64,000 nt of DNA from CBDFKF01 sp965248765. Its GTDB lineage: Bacteria; Pseudomonadota; Alphaproteobacteria; VGEJ01. The position numbers and the translations under genes were made by a program. Location of the stretch: the NCBI GenBank assembly GCA_965248765.1, contig CBDFKF010000004.1, forward strand, positions 2,232,001-2,296,000, written 5' to 3'. Shown piece after piece: positions 16,790 through 26,412 of this stretch. Every line of letters starts with the position of its first letter. The stretch's first letter is position 1. A model generated the notes under the pieces. It was not told the DNA's origin. It saw only the letters and a list, made by a program, of their open reading frames with translations, and made no database searches.

Positions 16790-18533
16790 GGGGCGCTTTC
16801 ACCCCGCAGTCCATCGGTATCTGGAACGGGGTGCCGACAGCAATCTGGCGGTCTTTGCGGCCTATGCGCTCCCGCGGCTCTCGTACGACGAGGCGAGGGC
16901 CAAGTACGCGGAGGTACTAACCGAGCTCCAGGACAAGCACCCCTCGTTGGTCTACCCGAATCTGGCGGTGCTGGGTATCCTCGACCGCTATTTCCTCATG
17001 ACCATGCTGCTTGGGCGCCGGGACGCCTTACATCCGTGGGTCTACGGTCGGTGCCGCGAGGTTGAAGCCGACCCCGACGAGTATCTCGATCTATGGAGTC
17101 GCGAACATTTTAAGACCAGCGTGATTACCATCGCGGGGGCTGTGCAGGAGATCGTGCGCGATCCCGAGATCCGCATAGGTATCTTCAGCCACACGACGCC
17201 CGACGCGAAAAAGCCGCTCCGGGTGGTCATGCGGGAGTTCGAGAGCAACCAGCTGCTCAAGAACTCGTACCCCGACGTCCTGTGGGCTGACCCCAAGAAG
17301 CAGGCGCCGAAGTGGTCCGAGGACGGTGGTATCTGTGTGCGCCGCAAGGGCAATCCTAAGGAACAGACCCTCGAGGCCCACGGCATCATCGATGGCATGC
17401 CGACAGGCTCCCACTTCGGTCTGAGAATCTACGATGACATCATCACGGAAAAGGCCGTCACCTCCCCGGAGATGGTCGAGAAGGTGAGCACCCTCCGGCA
17501 ACTTTCCGATTCGTTGGGGACCATGGACGGGCGGGAGTGGAATGTCGGAACCCGCTATCACTTCGCCGACCCGTACGCCGACATGCTGGATCGGCAAATT
17601 CTCAAGGCCAGGGTCTATCCAGCTACCGACGACGGACGCCTGGACGGCAAGCCCGTCCTGCTTACCCCAGAGCAGTGGGAGGATAAGAAGCGCAAACAAC
17701 CCCGCACGGTGGCCGCCCAGTATCTACAAAACCCCACGGCCGGCGAGGACGTGATGTTCAAGCCGGAGTGGCTTCGGTCATGGGAGGTCCGACCCCTAAC
17801 CCTCAATGTCTACATCGTGGTCGATCCCGCCCACCGCGCGAACAAGGCGCAACGCACCGACCGCACTGCGATGGCTGTGACGGGGTTCGACGCTAACTCA
17901 AACTGGTACCTGCTCGATGGCTACCGCCATCGCATGGACTTGGCTGAGCGCTGGAAGAACCTCAAGGGCCTCTATCGCAAGTGGTCGAATACGCCCGGCG
18001 TCCAGTTCGTCAGGGTCGGATACGAGCGCTATGGCTTACAGAGCGACCTTGAGCACTTCGAGGAGATGATGCGTATCGAGAACAGCCACTTCACCATCGA
18101 CGAGGTGAACTGGCCGCGGCAGGGCGCCGCCTCCAAGGAGGATCGAGTGGGCCGCTTGGTGCCCGATTTCAAAGACGGCCGGATGTTCTTACCGGTGACC
18201 GTGTGGCACGAGACCCACGAGACCGCGACGTGGAAGGTGGGCGAGGACGGCAGCAGCATCGTCCACAGCAAATTGAAGGGCGAAACGAAGCTCCAGCAGC
18301 AGATGCGGGCCCGGTCACAGGCCGACCGTATTGCTCGCCCCATCAAGCGGCTCGACGAACAGAAGCGGCTCTACGACGTCACGAGGGCGCTCATCGAGGA
18401 GTTTCTGTTCTTCCCCTTCGGCACGCACGACGACCTACTCGACGCTACCAGTCGAATCCACGACATGAGCCCCAATCCGCCCATCATTCACGATGAGCGT
18501 TTGTTCGACGTGGAGGCCTTCGTCGACACCTAG
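16758..18533 (+). CDS. Phage terminase large subunit
   Basis: A 591-residue packaging ATPase and nuclease of full length. A Walker A-like Ser-Arg-Glu-His-Phe-Lys-Thr-Ser lies at 114-121, and a Walker B-like Tyr-Asp-Asp-Ile at 225-228. The nuclease domain begins near Val-Val-Asp-Pro-Ala-His, and a late His-Asp-Asp-Leu-Leu-Asp-Ala supplies further acidic residues. No portal, protease, capsid or tail gene follows: the next features are a tRNA and chromosomal genes. The pair is therefore an orphan, either a prophage remnant or kept for another reason. The intact frames suggest recent acquisition or continued selection. Confidence 0.88.
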   Translation: MALAESQSSTEGRFHPAVHRYLERGADSNLAVFAAYALPRLSYDEARAKYAEVLTELQDKHPSLVYPNLAVLGILDRYFLMTMLLGRRDALHPWVYGRCREVEADPDEYLDLWSREHFKTSVITIAGAVQEIVRDPEIRIGIFSHTTPDAKKPLRVVMREFESNQLLKNSYPDVLWADPKKQAPKWSEDGGICVRRKGNPKEQTLEAHGIIDGMPTGSHFGLRIYDDIITEKAVTSPEMVEKVSTLRQLSDSLGTMDGREWNVGTRYHFADPYADMLDRQILKARVYPATDDGRLDGKPVLLTPEQWEDKKRKQPRTVAAQYLQNPTAGEDVMFKPEWLRSWEVRPLTLNVYIVVDPAHRANKAQRTDRTAMAVTGFDANSNWYLLDGYRHRMDLAERWKNLKGLYRKWSNTPGVQFVRVGYERYGLQSDLEHFEEMMRIENSHFTIDEVNWPRQGAASKEDRVGRLVPDFKDGRMFLPVTVWHETHETATWKVGEDGSSIVHSKLKGETKLQQQMRARSQADRIARPIKRLDEQKRLYDVTRALIEEFLFFPFGTHDDLLDATSRIHDMSPNPPIIHDERLFDVEAFVDT

Positions 18534-18688
18534 GCGCTCGCAGCCGTGGCCTACATCCGCGCAAGCCACAACGTTTGAGGTGTGATCGGCCGCGTCAGAG
18601 AACTCGTGGAAGTGCGAATTTTCGACAGCACTTAGTACCTAAATAATACCTAAGAACGGGGAGGCTTCACGAAAAGCCGCAGAAACAC

Positions 18689-18764
18689 TGGCGTCCCCTA
18701 GGGGACTCGAACCCCTGTTTTCGCCGTGAGAGGGCGATGTCCTAGACCACTAGACGAAGGGGAC
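18689..18764 (-). tRNA. tRNA-Glu(CTC)
   Basis: A 76-base cloverleaf. The acceptor stem GTCCCCT pairs with AGGGGAC, and the T-loop GGTTCGAGTCC is present. The anticodon stem TCGCC/GGCGA encloses the loop CTCTCAC, giving anticodon CTC for Glu codon GAG. The 3' CCA is encoded (18689-18691 on the complement). Its 3' end faces the terminase genes, the usual orientation for a tRNA used as a phage integration site. Confidence 0.95.
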
Positions 18765-18843
18765 GCCGTGCCTCCATGCTTACCCCGCGGTCACGAGGCG
18801 ATCAAGGCTTTGCAGATGACGCCGCCCGCTGTGCGGATGTGGC

Positions 18844-19623
18844 TCAGCCGCCGTCCAATATGCTTGGGCGGCTCGCGTCATAGTCAGATGGAGTGATCAG
18901 GCCGCGTTCGCGCAACTCATCGAGCTGACGCAGGCGCTCGGCCGCATCCCCGCCGATGGCCGGTGCTATCTCTGACAACGAGCGGTCCTCGTCTGGTGCA
19001 TGTACGGCCGTCGAAGGATCATCAGCTGTAGGCGGCAGCAGCCGCGGTGGAATCTTCTCGCCGCGCACCCCTATGCTTTTGAGAATCCACGCGATCTCAG
19101 CCTCAACCGGAGGTATGCCGTCACCGCGGCAGTAGAACAGAGCGATTAGCTTGTTGGCGCGCTTGCGCTCGGTTGCGCCAAACGTCTGGTGGCCCGCGAA
19201 GCAAGCATCACCGTCGCTCCAGAAGCGCCGGTATGCGAGGGGGCCGAGAAGATTGACCCCCTTTTGAACCGGTCCAAGAGCGGTCGGCGCTGCTTCGAAG
19301 GTCTCCGGCCAGACGCTGTGGATCAGATCGGCGTCGAGGCTGGTCGGGAGCCGCCCGGCTCGGCCAGGATGAAAAGCGACGAAGCGGATGCCCAGGCGCC
19401 GACCTGCCTCTCCGGTCCAGAGGGCCACCTCCTGAAAATGGCTGTGGTCATCAGCCTCGTAATCGGCAGTCAGTGTGCGTTCCAGCCCCATATCTTCGCC
19501 GCGAAAGAGGATACTTGCCTGCGCCTCGTCAATGTCACGCCAGGCGTCACGGGCGACGGTCACCGCCGCGGCCGCCAGGCCGAACGTCGCGCCAAGTAGA
19601 ATACTGAGGACAATGGGACGCAT
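18844..19623 (-). CDS. Exported protein with C-terminal SHOCT-like segment
   Basis: A 259-residue protein starting at ATG 19623; a GTG at 19659 is less likely. A hydrophobic signal or anchor covers residues 4-22. The middle is not recognised and contains cysteines but no catalytic motif I can name. The last 30 residues (Leu-Arg-Gln-Leu-Asp-Glu-Leu-Arg-Glu-Arg-Gly-Leu-Ile-Thr) resemble a SHOCT short C-terminal domain. It lies between tRNA-Glu and the JAMM-domain gene, with 67 bases separating it from the latter. Function unknown. Confidence 0.65.
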   Translation of the reverse strand: MRPIVLSILLGATFGLAAAAVTVARDAWRDIDEAQASILFRGEDMGLERTLTADYEADDHSHFQEVALWTGEAGRRLGIRFVAFHPGRAGRLPTSLDADLIHSVWPETFEAAPTALGPVQKGVNLLGPLAYRRFWSDGDACFAGHQTFGATERKRANKLIALFYCRGDGIPPVEAEIAWILKSIGVRGEKIPPRLLPPTADDPSTAVHAPDEDRSLSEIAPAIGGDAAERLRQLDELRERGLITPSDYDASRPSILDGG

Positions 19624-19690
19624 GCACACAACTATATCAGGGCTACCTAGGCCCAACACGGCACCCTGTCACGCATGGTGCCTTTTGCGC

Positions 19691-20134
19691 TTAGGCCGCA
19701 GTGGGACCCGACAAATGCACGTTAATTTGCTCAAAATGCGCCGTGTCGCCGGCCCCAACGACCTGGTGGGCGGTAATTTCGGCAGCATGACCAGCGCGTA
19801 CTGAGACAATCACCCAGATCAAATCGGGCTCCCAGACACTCGCCCGATCTGTTGCCGAGGGTGCTGCGGGCGCATTTGGATGCGAGTGATAGTGGCCAAT
19901 CACCCGATCGGAGCCATCGCGTAGTTCACGCTGGAGTTGTAGCCGTAGCCGCGGGTCGATTTCGAATCGGTCACGAGCCGCCGCCGGGGCGACATTATCG
20001 CTCGCCGCGATGCGCAATACTTGCCACTGCCCCCCCACACCACTCCCGACGATCAGGCCGCACGCCTCGCGCGGATAGGCCGCCTCCGCCGCTTTCCTCA
20101 TGGCTTCGAGGTGCGGGGCCTCGAAGATGATCAT
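19691..20134 (-). CDS. JAMM/MPN (Mov34-PAD1) domain metalloprotease-like protein
   Basis: A 147-residue single-domain protein. The JAMM zinc motif is complete: His-Tyr-His-Ser-His-Pro with a following Ser and Asp in Pro-Ser-Ala-Thr-Asp, plus an upstream Glu in Arg-Glu-Ala-Cys-Gly-Leu near residue 23. Bacterial members cleave C-terminal extensions of ubiquitin-like sulfur carriers or act as deubiquitinase-like hydrolases; no ubiquitin-like or ThiF/MoeB partner is adjacent. Its start overlaps the stop of the gene at 20131 by 4 bases, indicating co-translation. Confidence 0.85.
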   Translation of the reverse strand: MIIFEAPHLEAMRKAAEAAYPREACGLIVGSGVGGQWQVLRIAASDNVAPAAARDRFEIDPRLRLQLQRELRDGSDRVIGHYHSHPNAPAAPSATDRASVWEPDLIWVIVSVRAGHAAEITAHQVVGAGDTAHFEQINVHLSGPTAA

Positions 20135-20472
20135 TCGCGCTCAAGTACGAGCGTGCCGAGGAGCGTACCGGTGGTCAGGTCCACGACGAGTATGCGCTCG
20201 GGTTCCCCGGTGCTGCCGCCGAGGCGCAAGATCAGGCGATCGCCCTCGGCCCGCGTCTCGACGATTTCGGTACCGGCCGGGAGGGCCATGCGCCGAGTGT
20301 CGAACGACGCAAGCCGTGCTACGCCGGCCTCATCCTCGGCGTTCACCAGTGTTTCGCTTCGCTGGAAGACGGCGACTCCCAGCACCACAACGGCAATGAT
20401 GATGGCCGCGCCCATGCCGATGACAAGCGCCTTGAGCCCACGGAAGCTAGGGTTCAGTCTCGTATCGGCCAT
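20131..20472 (-). CDS. Small single-pass membrane protein (DUF6476-like)
   Basis: A 113-residue protein with one transmembrane helix at about 16-37 and a C-terminal soluble domain of about 65 residues, probably periplasmic. Length and position (divergent from rluD) resemble a conserved alphaproteobacterial family of unknown function that I believe is DUF6476; I could not check this. ATG 20472 is the only sensible start. The divergent rluD gene begins 39 bases away, so the two promoters must be compact or overlapping. Confidence 0.6.
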   Translation of the reverse strand: MADTRLNPSFRGLKALVIGMGAAIIIAVVVLGVAVFQRSETLVNAEDEAGVARLASFDTRRMALPAGTEIVETRAEGDRLILRLGGSTGEPERILVVDLTTGTLLGTLVLERE

Positions 20473-20511
20473 GGCGACCTCGACCAGCGCGGCGTTTCAT
20501 TCGTGGATCCG

Positions 20512-21507
20512 ATGAGTGCAGACGAACCCACTGCCAGCCCCGATGGCTCAGGAGCCAGACGCCACCAGCACGTGGTGGGTGCGGCAGACAACGGCATGCG
20601 GCTCGACCGATTCCTCGCCGATCGCCTGCCACTGCTCTCGCGCGAACGCATCAAGGCGCTGATTCTCTCGGGTCAGGCGACCACCGGCGAGCGGACGATA
20701 GTGGACCCCTCATATCGCGTCAAACGGGAGGAATCGGTCACATTGACCGTGCCGGCTCCGGTCGTGGCGACGCCGCGGGGCCAAGCCATCCCACTCGATG
20801 TGCTGTATGAGGACGACCACGTGATCGTGATCGACAAGCCTGCGGGCCTTGTCGTTCACCCTGCTCCCGGCAACCCCGACCGTACGCTCGTCAACGCGCT
20901 GATCGCTCATTGTGGAGACAGCCTATCAGGCATCGGTGGGGTGCGGCGGCCCGGCATCGTCCATCGGCTGGACAAAGGGACGAGCGGCGTCATGGTCGCG
21001 GCCAAGACGGATCTGGCCCATGCCGCGCTCGCCGGTGGCTTCGCGGCCCACGAGATCGAGCGAATATACCTGGCGATCGTCTGGGGCATTGCGCCGATCG
21101 ATGGCGAGATCCGAGGGTCGATCGGCCGCGATCCGCGACATCGCAAACGCCTCGCCGTCGTGACGCGCGGCGGCAAGCCTGCGCTCACCCGCTTCCGCCG
21201 GCTCGAGACAATCGGCAATCGGGCCAGCTTGATGGAGTGCCAGCTGGCCACGGGCCGGACCCACCAGATCCGCGTCCACCTCTCTCATATCGGGTATCCC
21301 GTTGTCGCTGACCCACTCTATGGTGGTAAGCGGGCAACTGCCCACGCCCTCACCGACCGTCTGGGACCGCTACCGGTCCAACGGCAAGCGCTACACGCCG
21401 CCGTATTGGGACTACGCCATCCCGTGACCCGTAAGGACTTGAAATTTGGGACTGAATTGCCAAGTGATATGCTAGCGTTAGTAAAGTTTTTGCAACGTGG
21501 ATGCTAG
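20512..21507 (+). CDS. rluD: RluA-family 23S rRNA pseudouridine synthase (RluD-like)
   Basis: A 331-residue enzyme that makes pseudouridine in 23S rRNA (helix 69 for RluD). An N-terminal S4 RNA-binding domain (about 25-85) is followed by the catalytic domain, with the RluA-family signature His-Arg-Leu-Asp-Lys-Gly-Thr-Ser-Gly; the nucleophile is Asp154. A later Thr-Gly-Arg-Thr-His-Gln-Ile-Arg-Val-His is also typical. ATG 20512 is preferred over a GTG three codons earlier. The position next to rpoH is common in alphaproteobacteria. RluC would be the main alternative specificity. Confidence 0.88.
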   Translation: MSADEPTASPDGSGARRHQHVVGAADNGMRLDRFLADRLPLLSRERIKALILSGQATTGERTIVDPSYRVKREESVTLTVPAPVVATPRGQAIPLDVLYEDDHVIVIDKPAGLVVHPAPGNPDRTLVNALIAHCGDSLSGIGGVRRPGIVHRLDKGTSGVMVAAKTDLAHAALAGGFAAHEIERIYLAIVWGIAPIDGEIRGSIGRDPRHRKRLAVVTRGGKPALTRFRRLETIGNRASLMECQLATGRTHQIRVHLSHIGYPVVADPLYGGKRATAHALTDRLGPLPVQRQALHAAVLGLRHPVTRKDLKFGTELPSDMLALVKFLQRGC

Positions 21508-21588
21508 ATGTCACCGTCGCTGCCCCCAGGGCTCCGTCGGCGAATTTGTTGTGCCGAAGCGGGGCGATAGGGACGAAACCCACACACA

Positions 21589-22497
21589 ATGGCAAGCCCG
21601 AGACTGCCGGCGCTGACGCCGGAAACGAGCCTGACGCACTACCTCCAGGCAATCCGCAAGTTCCCAATGCTGGCGGACGAGGAGGAGTTCATGCTCGCCA
21701 AACGCTGGCAAGAGCATGAGGACATCGACGCCGCACATCGACTGGTGACCAGCCACCTTAGGCTTGTCGCCAAGATCGCTATGGGCTACCGCGGCTATGG
21801 TTTGCCAGTGGCGGAGCTTATCAGCGAAGGCAATGTCGGCATGATGCAAGCCGTGAAGCGGTTCGATCCGGACCGGGGGTTTCGCCTTGCAACCTATGCG
21901 ATGTGGTGGATTCGCGCAGCAATGCAGGAATACATCCTGCGCTCGTGGTCGCTCGTCAAAATCGGCACTACGGCCTCACAAAAGAAACTCTTCTTCAACC
22001 TGCGTCGGCTCAAGGGTCAGCTCCAAGCCATCGACGAAGGCGACATGTCGCCAGAGAACGTCGAAAAGATAGCCACCAAGCTCGGTGTTTCGTCGAACGA
22101 TGTCGTCAGCATGAACCGCCGGCTGGCCGCCGGCGATCAGTCTCTCAACGCGCCGATGCGCGAAGACGGCGACGGCGAGTGGATCGACTGGCTGGTCGAG
22201 GACGCACCCAACCAGGAGATTCGGCTCGGCGACGAGCAGGAACTTGAGAGTCGGCGTGCGTTGCTCGGCCAGAGCATGAAAACCCTGAGCGAGCGCGAAC
22301 GCCGCATCTTAACGGAGCGGCGGCTGCGCGAGAACCCAGCCACGTTGGAGGCGCTGAGCGGCGAGTACGGGATCAGCCGCGAGCGCGTTCGGCAGATCGA
22401 AGTGCGTGCATTCGAGAAGCTACAGAAGGCGATGCGCAACGCGGCGATCGAACAGCGGCGGCGGCCGGCCGCCGCCATCGAGCCCGCTAACCGCTAG
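21589..22497 (+). CDS. rpoH: RNA polymerase heat-shock sigma factor RpoH
   Basis: A 302-residue sigma-32. The RpoH box Gln-Lys-Lys-Leu-Phe-Phe-Asn-Leu-Arg-Arg is present near residues 130-139, which separates it from RpoD and other sigma-70 proteins. Region 2 (Arg-Leu-Ala-Thr-Tyr-Ala-Met-Trp-Trp-Ile) and the region 4 helix-turn-helix (Tyr-Gly-Ile-Ser-Arg-Glu-Arg-Val-Arg-Gln) are intact. It directs transcription of chaperone and protease genes, for which ftsH later in the window is a typical target. It lies 81 bases after rluD and converges on purA. Confidence 0.96.
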   Translation: MASPRLPALTPETSLTHYLQAIRKFPMLADEEEFMLAKRWQEHEDIDAAHRLVTSHLRLVAKIAMGYRGYGLPVAELISEGNVGMMQAVKRFDPDRGFRLATYAMWWIRAAMQEYILRSWSLVKIGTTASQKKLFFNLRRLKGQLQAIDEGDMSPENVEKIATKLGVSSNDVVSMNRRLAAGDQSLNAPMREDGDGEWIDWLVEDAPNQEIRLGDEQELESRRALLGQSMKTLSERERRILTERRLRENPATLEALSGEYGISRERVRQIEVRAFEKLQKAMRNAAIEQRRRPAAAIEPANR

Positions 22498-22551
22498 TTC
22501 TCCGGGCGGTGGCGCCACGGTGGAGACGTCGCCCTCGCCGTCACCCTGGTC

Positions 22552-23841
22552 CTAGTCGGCGAAGGGGTCGCGCACGAGAATTGTGTCCTCACGTTCGGGA
22601 CTGGTAGAGAGCAGCGCGACCGGCACTCCGATCAGCTCCTCGATACGACGGATGTATTTGACCGCCGACGCCGGTAGGTCGGCCCAGCTGCGGCCGGCGC
22701 GAGTGCTCTCGGACCAACCGTCGAGGCACTCGTAGACCGGCTCGACGGCGGCCTGTGTGCTGGCTGCGGCCGGTAGGTGATCGAGGGTGCGGTCGCCGAC
22801 CTGGTAGCCGACGCAGACCTTGAGCGGCTGGAGCCCATCGAGGACGTCGAGCTTGGTGAGCGCAATCCCGTCGATACCGCCGACGGTCGCTGCCTGGCGC
22901 ACCAGCACTGCATCGAACCAGCCGCAGCGGCGCGGCCGTCCCGTGACGGTTCCGAACTCTTTGCCGCGCTCGCCAAGGCCGCGGCCGATATCATCGTCAA
23001 GCTCGCTTGGGAAAGGGCCCGCGCCGACGCGCGTCGTATACGCTTTGGTGATGCCAAGCACGTAGCCGATGGAACTAGGGGCGATGCCGCCCCCGACAGC
23101 AGCCTGACCCGCCAGCGTGTTGGATGATGTAACGTACGGATAAGTGCCGTGATCGACGTCGAGCATCGCACCTTGGGCACCTTCGAACAGGATGCGCTTG
23201 CCGGCGCGGCGGGCGCCATCAAGTAGTTGCCAAACCGGACGCGCGTACTGGAGAACGTCCGGGGCTATCGCGATTAGATCGGCCAGGAGTGCCTGGCGGT
23301 CGATCGGCGGCTGCCCCAAGCCGGTGCGCAGCGCATCATGGTGGAGGAGCAGACTATCGACCTTAGCTTCAACGCTGGCATGATCCGCCAAGTCACAAAC
23401 CCGCACCGCGCGGCGAGCGACCTTATCTTCGTACGCTGGGCCTATGCCGCGCCGGGTAGTACCTATTGGGGTGCCCGCGCGGGCGGCCTCGCGTAGACCA
23501 TCCAGCTCGCGGTGCAACGGCAGGATCAACGCCGCGTTGTCCGCCACCGCCAGCGTCCGTGGCGTCACCGCAACGCCGCTGTCATGCATCGTCTTGATTT
23601 CGGCGATCAGCGCCCACGGATCTATCACGACCCCGCTGCCGATGATCGAGAGCTTGCCGCGGACGACACCAGACGGGAGCAAGCTGAGCCGGTAGGTGAG
23701 TCCATCAATGACCAGCGTGTGGCCGGCATTGTGTCCGCCCTGGAATCGCACCACGACGTCGGCACGCTCGGACAGCCAATCGACGATCTTACCCTTGCCC
23801 TCATCGCCCCATTGGGCGCCGACCACAGCTACGTTCGCCAC
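22552..23841 (-). CDS. purA: Adenylosuccinate synthetase
   Basis: A 429-residue enzyme joining IMP and aspartate with GTP, the first committed step to AMP. The signature Gln-Trp-Gly-Asp-Glu-Gly-Lys-Gly-Lys is at residues 10-18, and Gly-His-Asn-Ala-Gly-His-Thr follows. The start is a GTG at 23841, 4 bases after the hisZ stop; longer readings upstream are low-complexity basic sequence read inside hisZ. It is the last gene of serC-hisZ-purA. Confidence 0.97.
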   Translation of the reverse strand: MANVAVVGAQWGDEGKGKIVDWLSERADVVVRFQGGHNAGHTLVIDGLTYRLSLLPSGVVRGKLSIIGSGVVIDPWALIAEIKTMHDSGVAVTPRTLAVADNAALILPLHRELDGLREAARAGTPIGTTRRGIGPAYEDKVARRAVRVCDLADHASVEAKVDSLLLHHDALRTGLGQPPIDRQALLADLIAIAPDVLQYARPVWQLLDGARRAGKRILFEGAQGAMLDVDHGTYPYVTSSNTLAGQAAVGGGIAPSSIGYVLGITKAYTTRVGAGPFPSELDDDIGRGLGERGKEFGTVTGRPRRCGWFDAVLVRQAATVGGIDGIALTKLDVLDGLQPLKVCVGYQVGDRTLDHLPAAASTQAAVEPVYECLDGWSESTRAGRSWADLPASAVKYIRRIEELIGVPVALLSTSPEREDTILVRDPFAD

Positions 23842-23845
23842 GCCA

Positions 23846-24988
23846 TCACTCCGAGAGCGGTTGCGGTTGACCGTCCTTAAGGATGTGCGTGCAGCCGAGC
23901 CTGCGCGCCTCGCCGCGCGCGTTCGCCGCCGTCGAAAGCCCCGCAACGATGCGCCATCCCTCGTCCCGCAGCCGCCGTTTCTCATCCGGCGCTGTACCAC
24001 ACGGAGCGAACAGGCGGGGTAGGTCGGGCTCGGTCGGAACTACGCGCCCTAGGCCTTCCATGTAGACAGTGAAGCCGGTCGCCGGCTCGCCCGTCGAGAG
24101 TTCATAGCGGCCGCCACCGCAGAGTTCACCGCGCGCACCGCGGGCAAATACGGTGAAGGCGATTCCGGTGTGGTACTCAACGCCGCGGAACTCACCAAGA
24201 TCGATGGTCAAGGCGAGGTCAGGCACGGCGATACGGACTTGGCCGACGAGCTCGGCGAGCACGTGGATGAGTTCGTGGGCGCGCGGCGGCAGGCCGAGTG
24301 ACTGCAGCCGCTTGAGCGTTTCATGCGCCGGCCCGGCGGCCGCCAAGATGGCTGCGAGAAGGCCGCGGCCCCGCTCACTGACCTCACCGAGCGCCACGAC
24401 GTCCTTATTATCGAGGGCGCGTCGCACCATCAGGCCTTGCTCTTCGTCAAGACCGAGACTGTTGCACACGATCGGCACGAGCGCCGGCAGCGTGAGGTCT
24501 ACGGACAAATCCGCGATCCCCAACCCGCTCAGCGCTTCGACGGCGAGCGTGACTACCTCAACATCGGCGGCAAGGGAACTCTCGCCGATCAGCTCTATGC
24601 CGGCTTGCGCGAACTGCCGCTCGGGCCGGAGCTGGGTGCCGCGCACGCGCAGGATCTCGCCAGCATAGGAAAGACGCAGTGGTCGCGGGGCCCTGGCTAG
24701 GCGCGAGCCGGCTATGCGGGCGATTTGCGGCGTGATGTCGGATCGCACGCACAGCATGCGCTGCGACGCCGGATCGACCATGCGGAACATTTCGGCGGCC
24801 ACGGCAGCGCCCGGGCCCTCGACCAAGGTGTCTTCAAACTCGACAAGAGGGGGCTTCACCCGTTGGTACCCCGAGCCCGCGAACGACTTCATCAGTCGGC
24901 CAATAAGCCGCGCGTCAAACTCCGCATTGGGCGGTAGATCGTCGTGAAGACCGTTGGGAAGAAGGGTCCTGGCCGCGCTCGTGTTCAT
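23846..24988 (-). CDS. hisZ: ATP phosphoribosyltransferase regulatory subunit
   Basis: A 380-residue paralogue of histidyl-tRNA synthetase that pairs with short-form HisG in the first step of histidine synthesis. The class II synthetase-like core is visible ([10 protein letters not shown] near 98-107, then [10 protein letters not shown]). It lacks the C-terminal anticodon-binding domain and is shorter than HisS. It sits between serC and purA, the expected place in Rhodospirillales. Confidence 0.93.
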   Translation of the reverse strand: MNTSAARTLLPNGLHDDLPPNAEFDARLIGRLMKSFAGSGYQRVKPPLVEFEDTLVEGPGAAVAAEMFRMVDPASQRMLCVRSDITPQIARIAGSRLARAPRPLRLSYAGEILRVRGTQLRPERQFAQAGIELIGESSLAADVEVVTLAVEALSGLGIADLSVDLTLPALVPIVCNSLGLDEEQGLMVRRALDNKDVVALGEVSERGRGLLAAILAAAGPAHETLKRLQSLGLPPRAHELIHVLAELVGQVRIAVPDLALTIDLGEFRGVEYHTGIAFTVFARGARGELCGGGRYELSTGEPATGFTVYMEGLGRVVPTEPDLPRLFAPCGTAPDEKRRLRDEGWRIVAGLSTAANARGEARRLGCTHILKDGQPQPLSE

Positions 24989-25095
24989 GCGGCGGAGTGT
25001 ACAGCCGACCCGGGCGGCTTAGAAACACCGTGCCGGGAACCGCTCCGCGAATGGCGCATCTCTGGGTTCGGTACACTGAGCGTCGGCGCTACCGC

Positions 25096-26256
25096 TTACG
25101 CCTCAGAGCAGCGCACGTCTGCGAATGCCCACTCCAACCAAGGCATCAGCGCCCGCGTGTCAGCGGCCTCGACGGTCGGCCCGCCCCAGATACGCAGCCC
25201 CGGAGGCGCATCCCTATGGCCTTTGATGTCATAAGCGATGCCCTCCGCGGCGAGCAGATCCACGAGAGCTTGGATAAACGCCCATTGGGCGGCGGGGTCG
25301 CGGTTGGCGATCTCAGGATCGACGATCTTCAGGCAAATCGATGTCGATGAGCGAGCCGACGGATCATCGGCAAGAAAGGCGACCCAGTCGGTGCGCTGCA
25401 CCCACCGCGCGATCGCCGCGAGGTTCTCCTGCGAGCGCTCTATCATGGTCGGCAAACCGCCGATCGACTCGGCCCACACCAGCGCGTCGATGGCATCCTC
25501 GATGCAGAGCAGCGAGGGCGTATTGATGGCCTCGCCGCGGAATGGGCCCTCGATCAGCTGCCCCCGTGCGCTCAGTCGAAAGAGCCGGGGGATAGGACGG
25601 TCGGGAGCGTAGGCTTCGAGACGCGCGATCGCGCGCGGGCTCAGCGCTATCATGCCGTGCGCGGCCTCACCGCCCAGGCACTTCTGCCACGACCACGTGG
25701 CAACATCCAGCTTGTCCCAGGGCAGCTTCATCCCGAACGCAGCTGAGGTCGCGTCACAGATCGCCAGGCCCTCACGGCCGGCCGCGATCCACTCGCCATC
25801 GGGGACCCGCACGCCAGCCGTGGTCCCGTTCCACGTGAATACGACGTCACGTTCGCCATCTACCGAAGCGAGATCGGGAAGAGCGCCATACTCCGCTTCG
25901 AAGGTTCGCACATCGTCGAGTTTGAGCTCATCGACGATGTCGACGCGCCAGCGCGCGCCGAAGCTGTCCCACACCAGCACATCCACGCCGCGCTCTCCGA
26001 GGAGCGACCACAGTGCCATCTCCACGGCGCCGGTATCGGAGCCTGGCACGATGGCCACCTGGTAGTCCCGAGGGATGCCCAGCACAGAGCGGCTACGGTC
26101 GATCACCTCCTGTAGCTTAGCGATGCCAAGGGGCGACCGATGGGCTCGGCCCACTACCGCCGCCGCCAGGGCCGACAATGACCATCCCGGCCGTTTGGCG
26201 CACGGGCCGGTAGAGAAGTTCGGTGACCGGGGGCGCCGGAGTGGTTTGTTGATCAT
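25096..26256 (-). CDS. serC: Phosphoserine aminotransferase
   Basis: A 386-residue PLP enzyme converting 3-phosphohydroxypyruvate to phosphoserine. The family opening Pro-Asn-Phe-Ser-Thr-Gly-Pro-Cys-Ala is near residues 11-19, and the PLP lysine lies in Ser-Trp-Gln-Lys-Cys-Leu-Gly-Gly-Glu. Length and sequence fit the longer alphaproteobacterial/archaeal SerC type. ATG 26256 places the conserved opening near the N-terminus. In related genomes serA usually follows serC before hisZ; here only 107 bases separate serC from hisZ and serA is missing. Confidence 0.93.
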   Translation of the reverse strand: MINKPLRRPRSPNFSTGPCAKRPGWSLSALAAAVVGRAHRSPLGIAKLQEVIDRSRSVLGIPRDYQVAIVPGSDTGAVEMALWSLLGERGVDVLVWDSFGARWRVDIVDELKLDDVRTFEAEYGALPDLASVDGERDVVFTWNGTTAGVRVPDGEWIAAGREGLAICDATSAAFGMKLPWDKLDVATWSWQKCLGGEAAHGMIALSPRAIARLEAYAPDRPIPRLFRLSARGQLIEGPFRGEAINTPSLLCIEDAIDALVWAESIGGLPTMIERSQENLAAIARWVQRTDWVAFLADDPSARSSTSICLKIVDPEIANRDPAAQWAFIQALVDLLAAEGIAYDIKGHRDAPPGLRIWGGPTVEAADTRALMPWLEWAFADVRCSEA

Positions 26257-26412
26257 GCTACGGCCGTCGCGCGGCACGGATGGTAGGTGGCCAGTATCGA
26301 TTGTCAATGAATCCACGACTGCGCGGAGCGGTGATGGGGGCGCCGCTATTGACTTGGGGTCTGCACCATGGTCTGGATAATCGCCTCCCCTCCACGCATT
26401 GTGCGGCCGCAC

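Noticed and set aside
16758..18533. Complete prophage next to tRNA-Glu
   Set aside because: Only the terminase subunits are recognisable. No integrase, portal, capsid, tail or lysis gene and no second att copy was seen.
21438..21480. Sigma-32-type promoter before rpoH
   Set aside because: CTTGAAA is present near 21438, but the matching -10 (CCAAGTGAT) fits the CCCCAT-type consensus poorly, and the site lies inside the rluD end.
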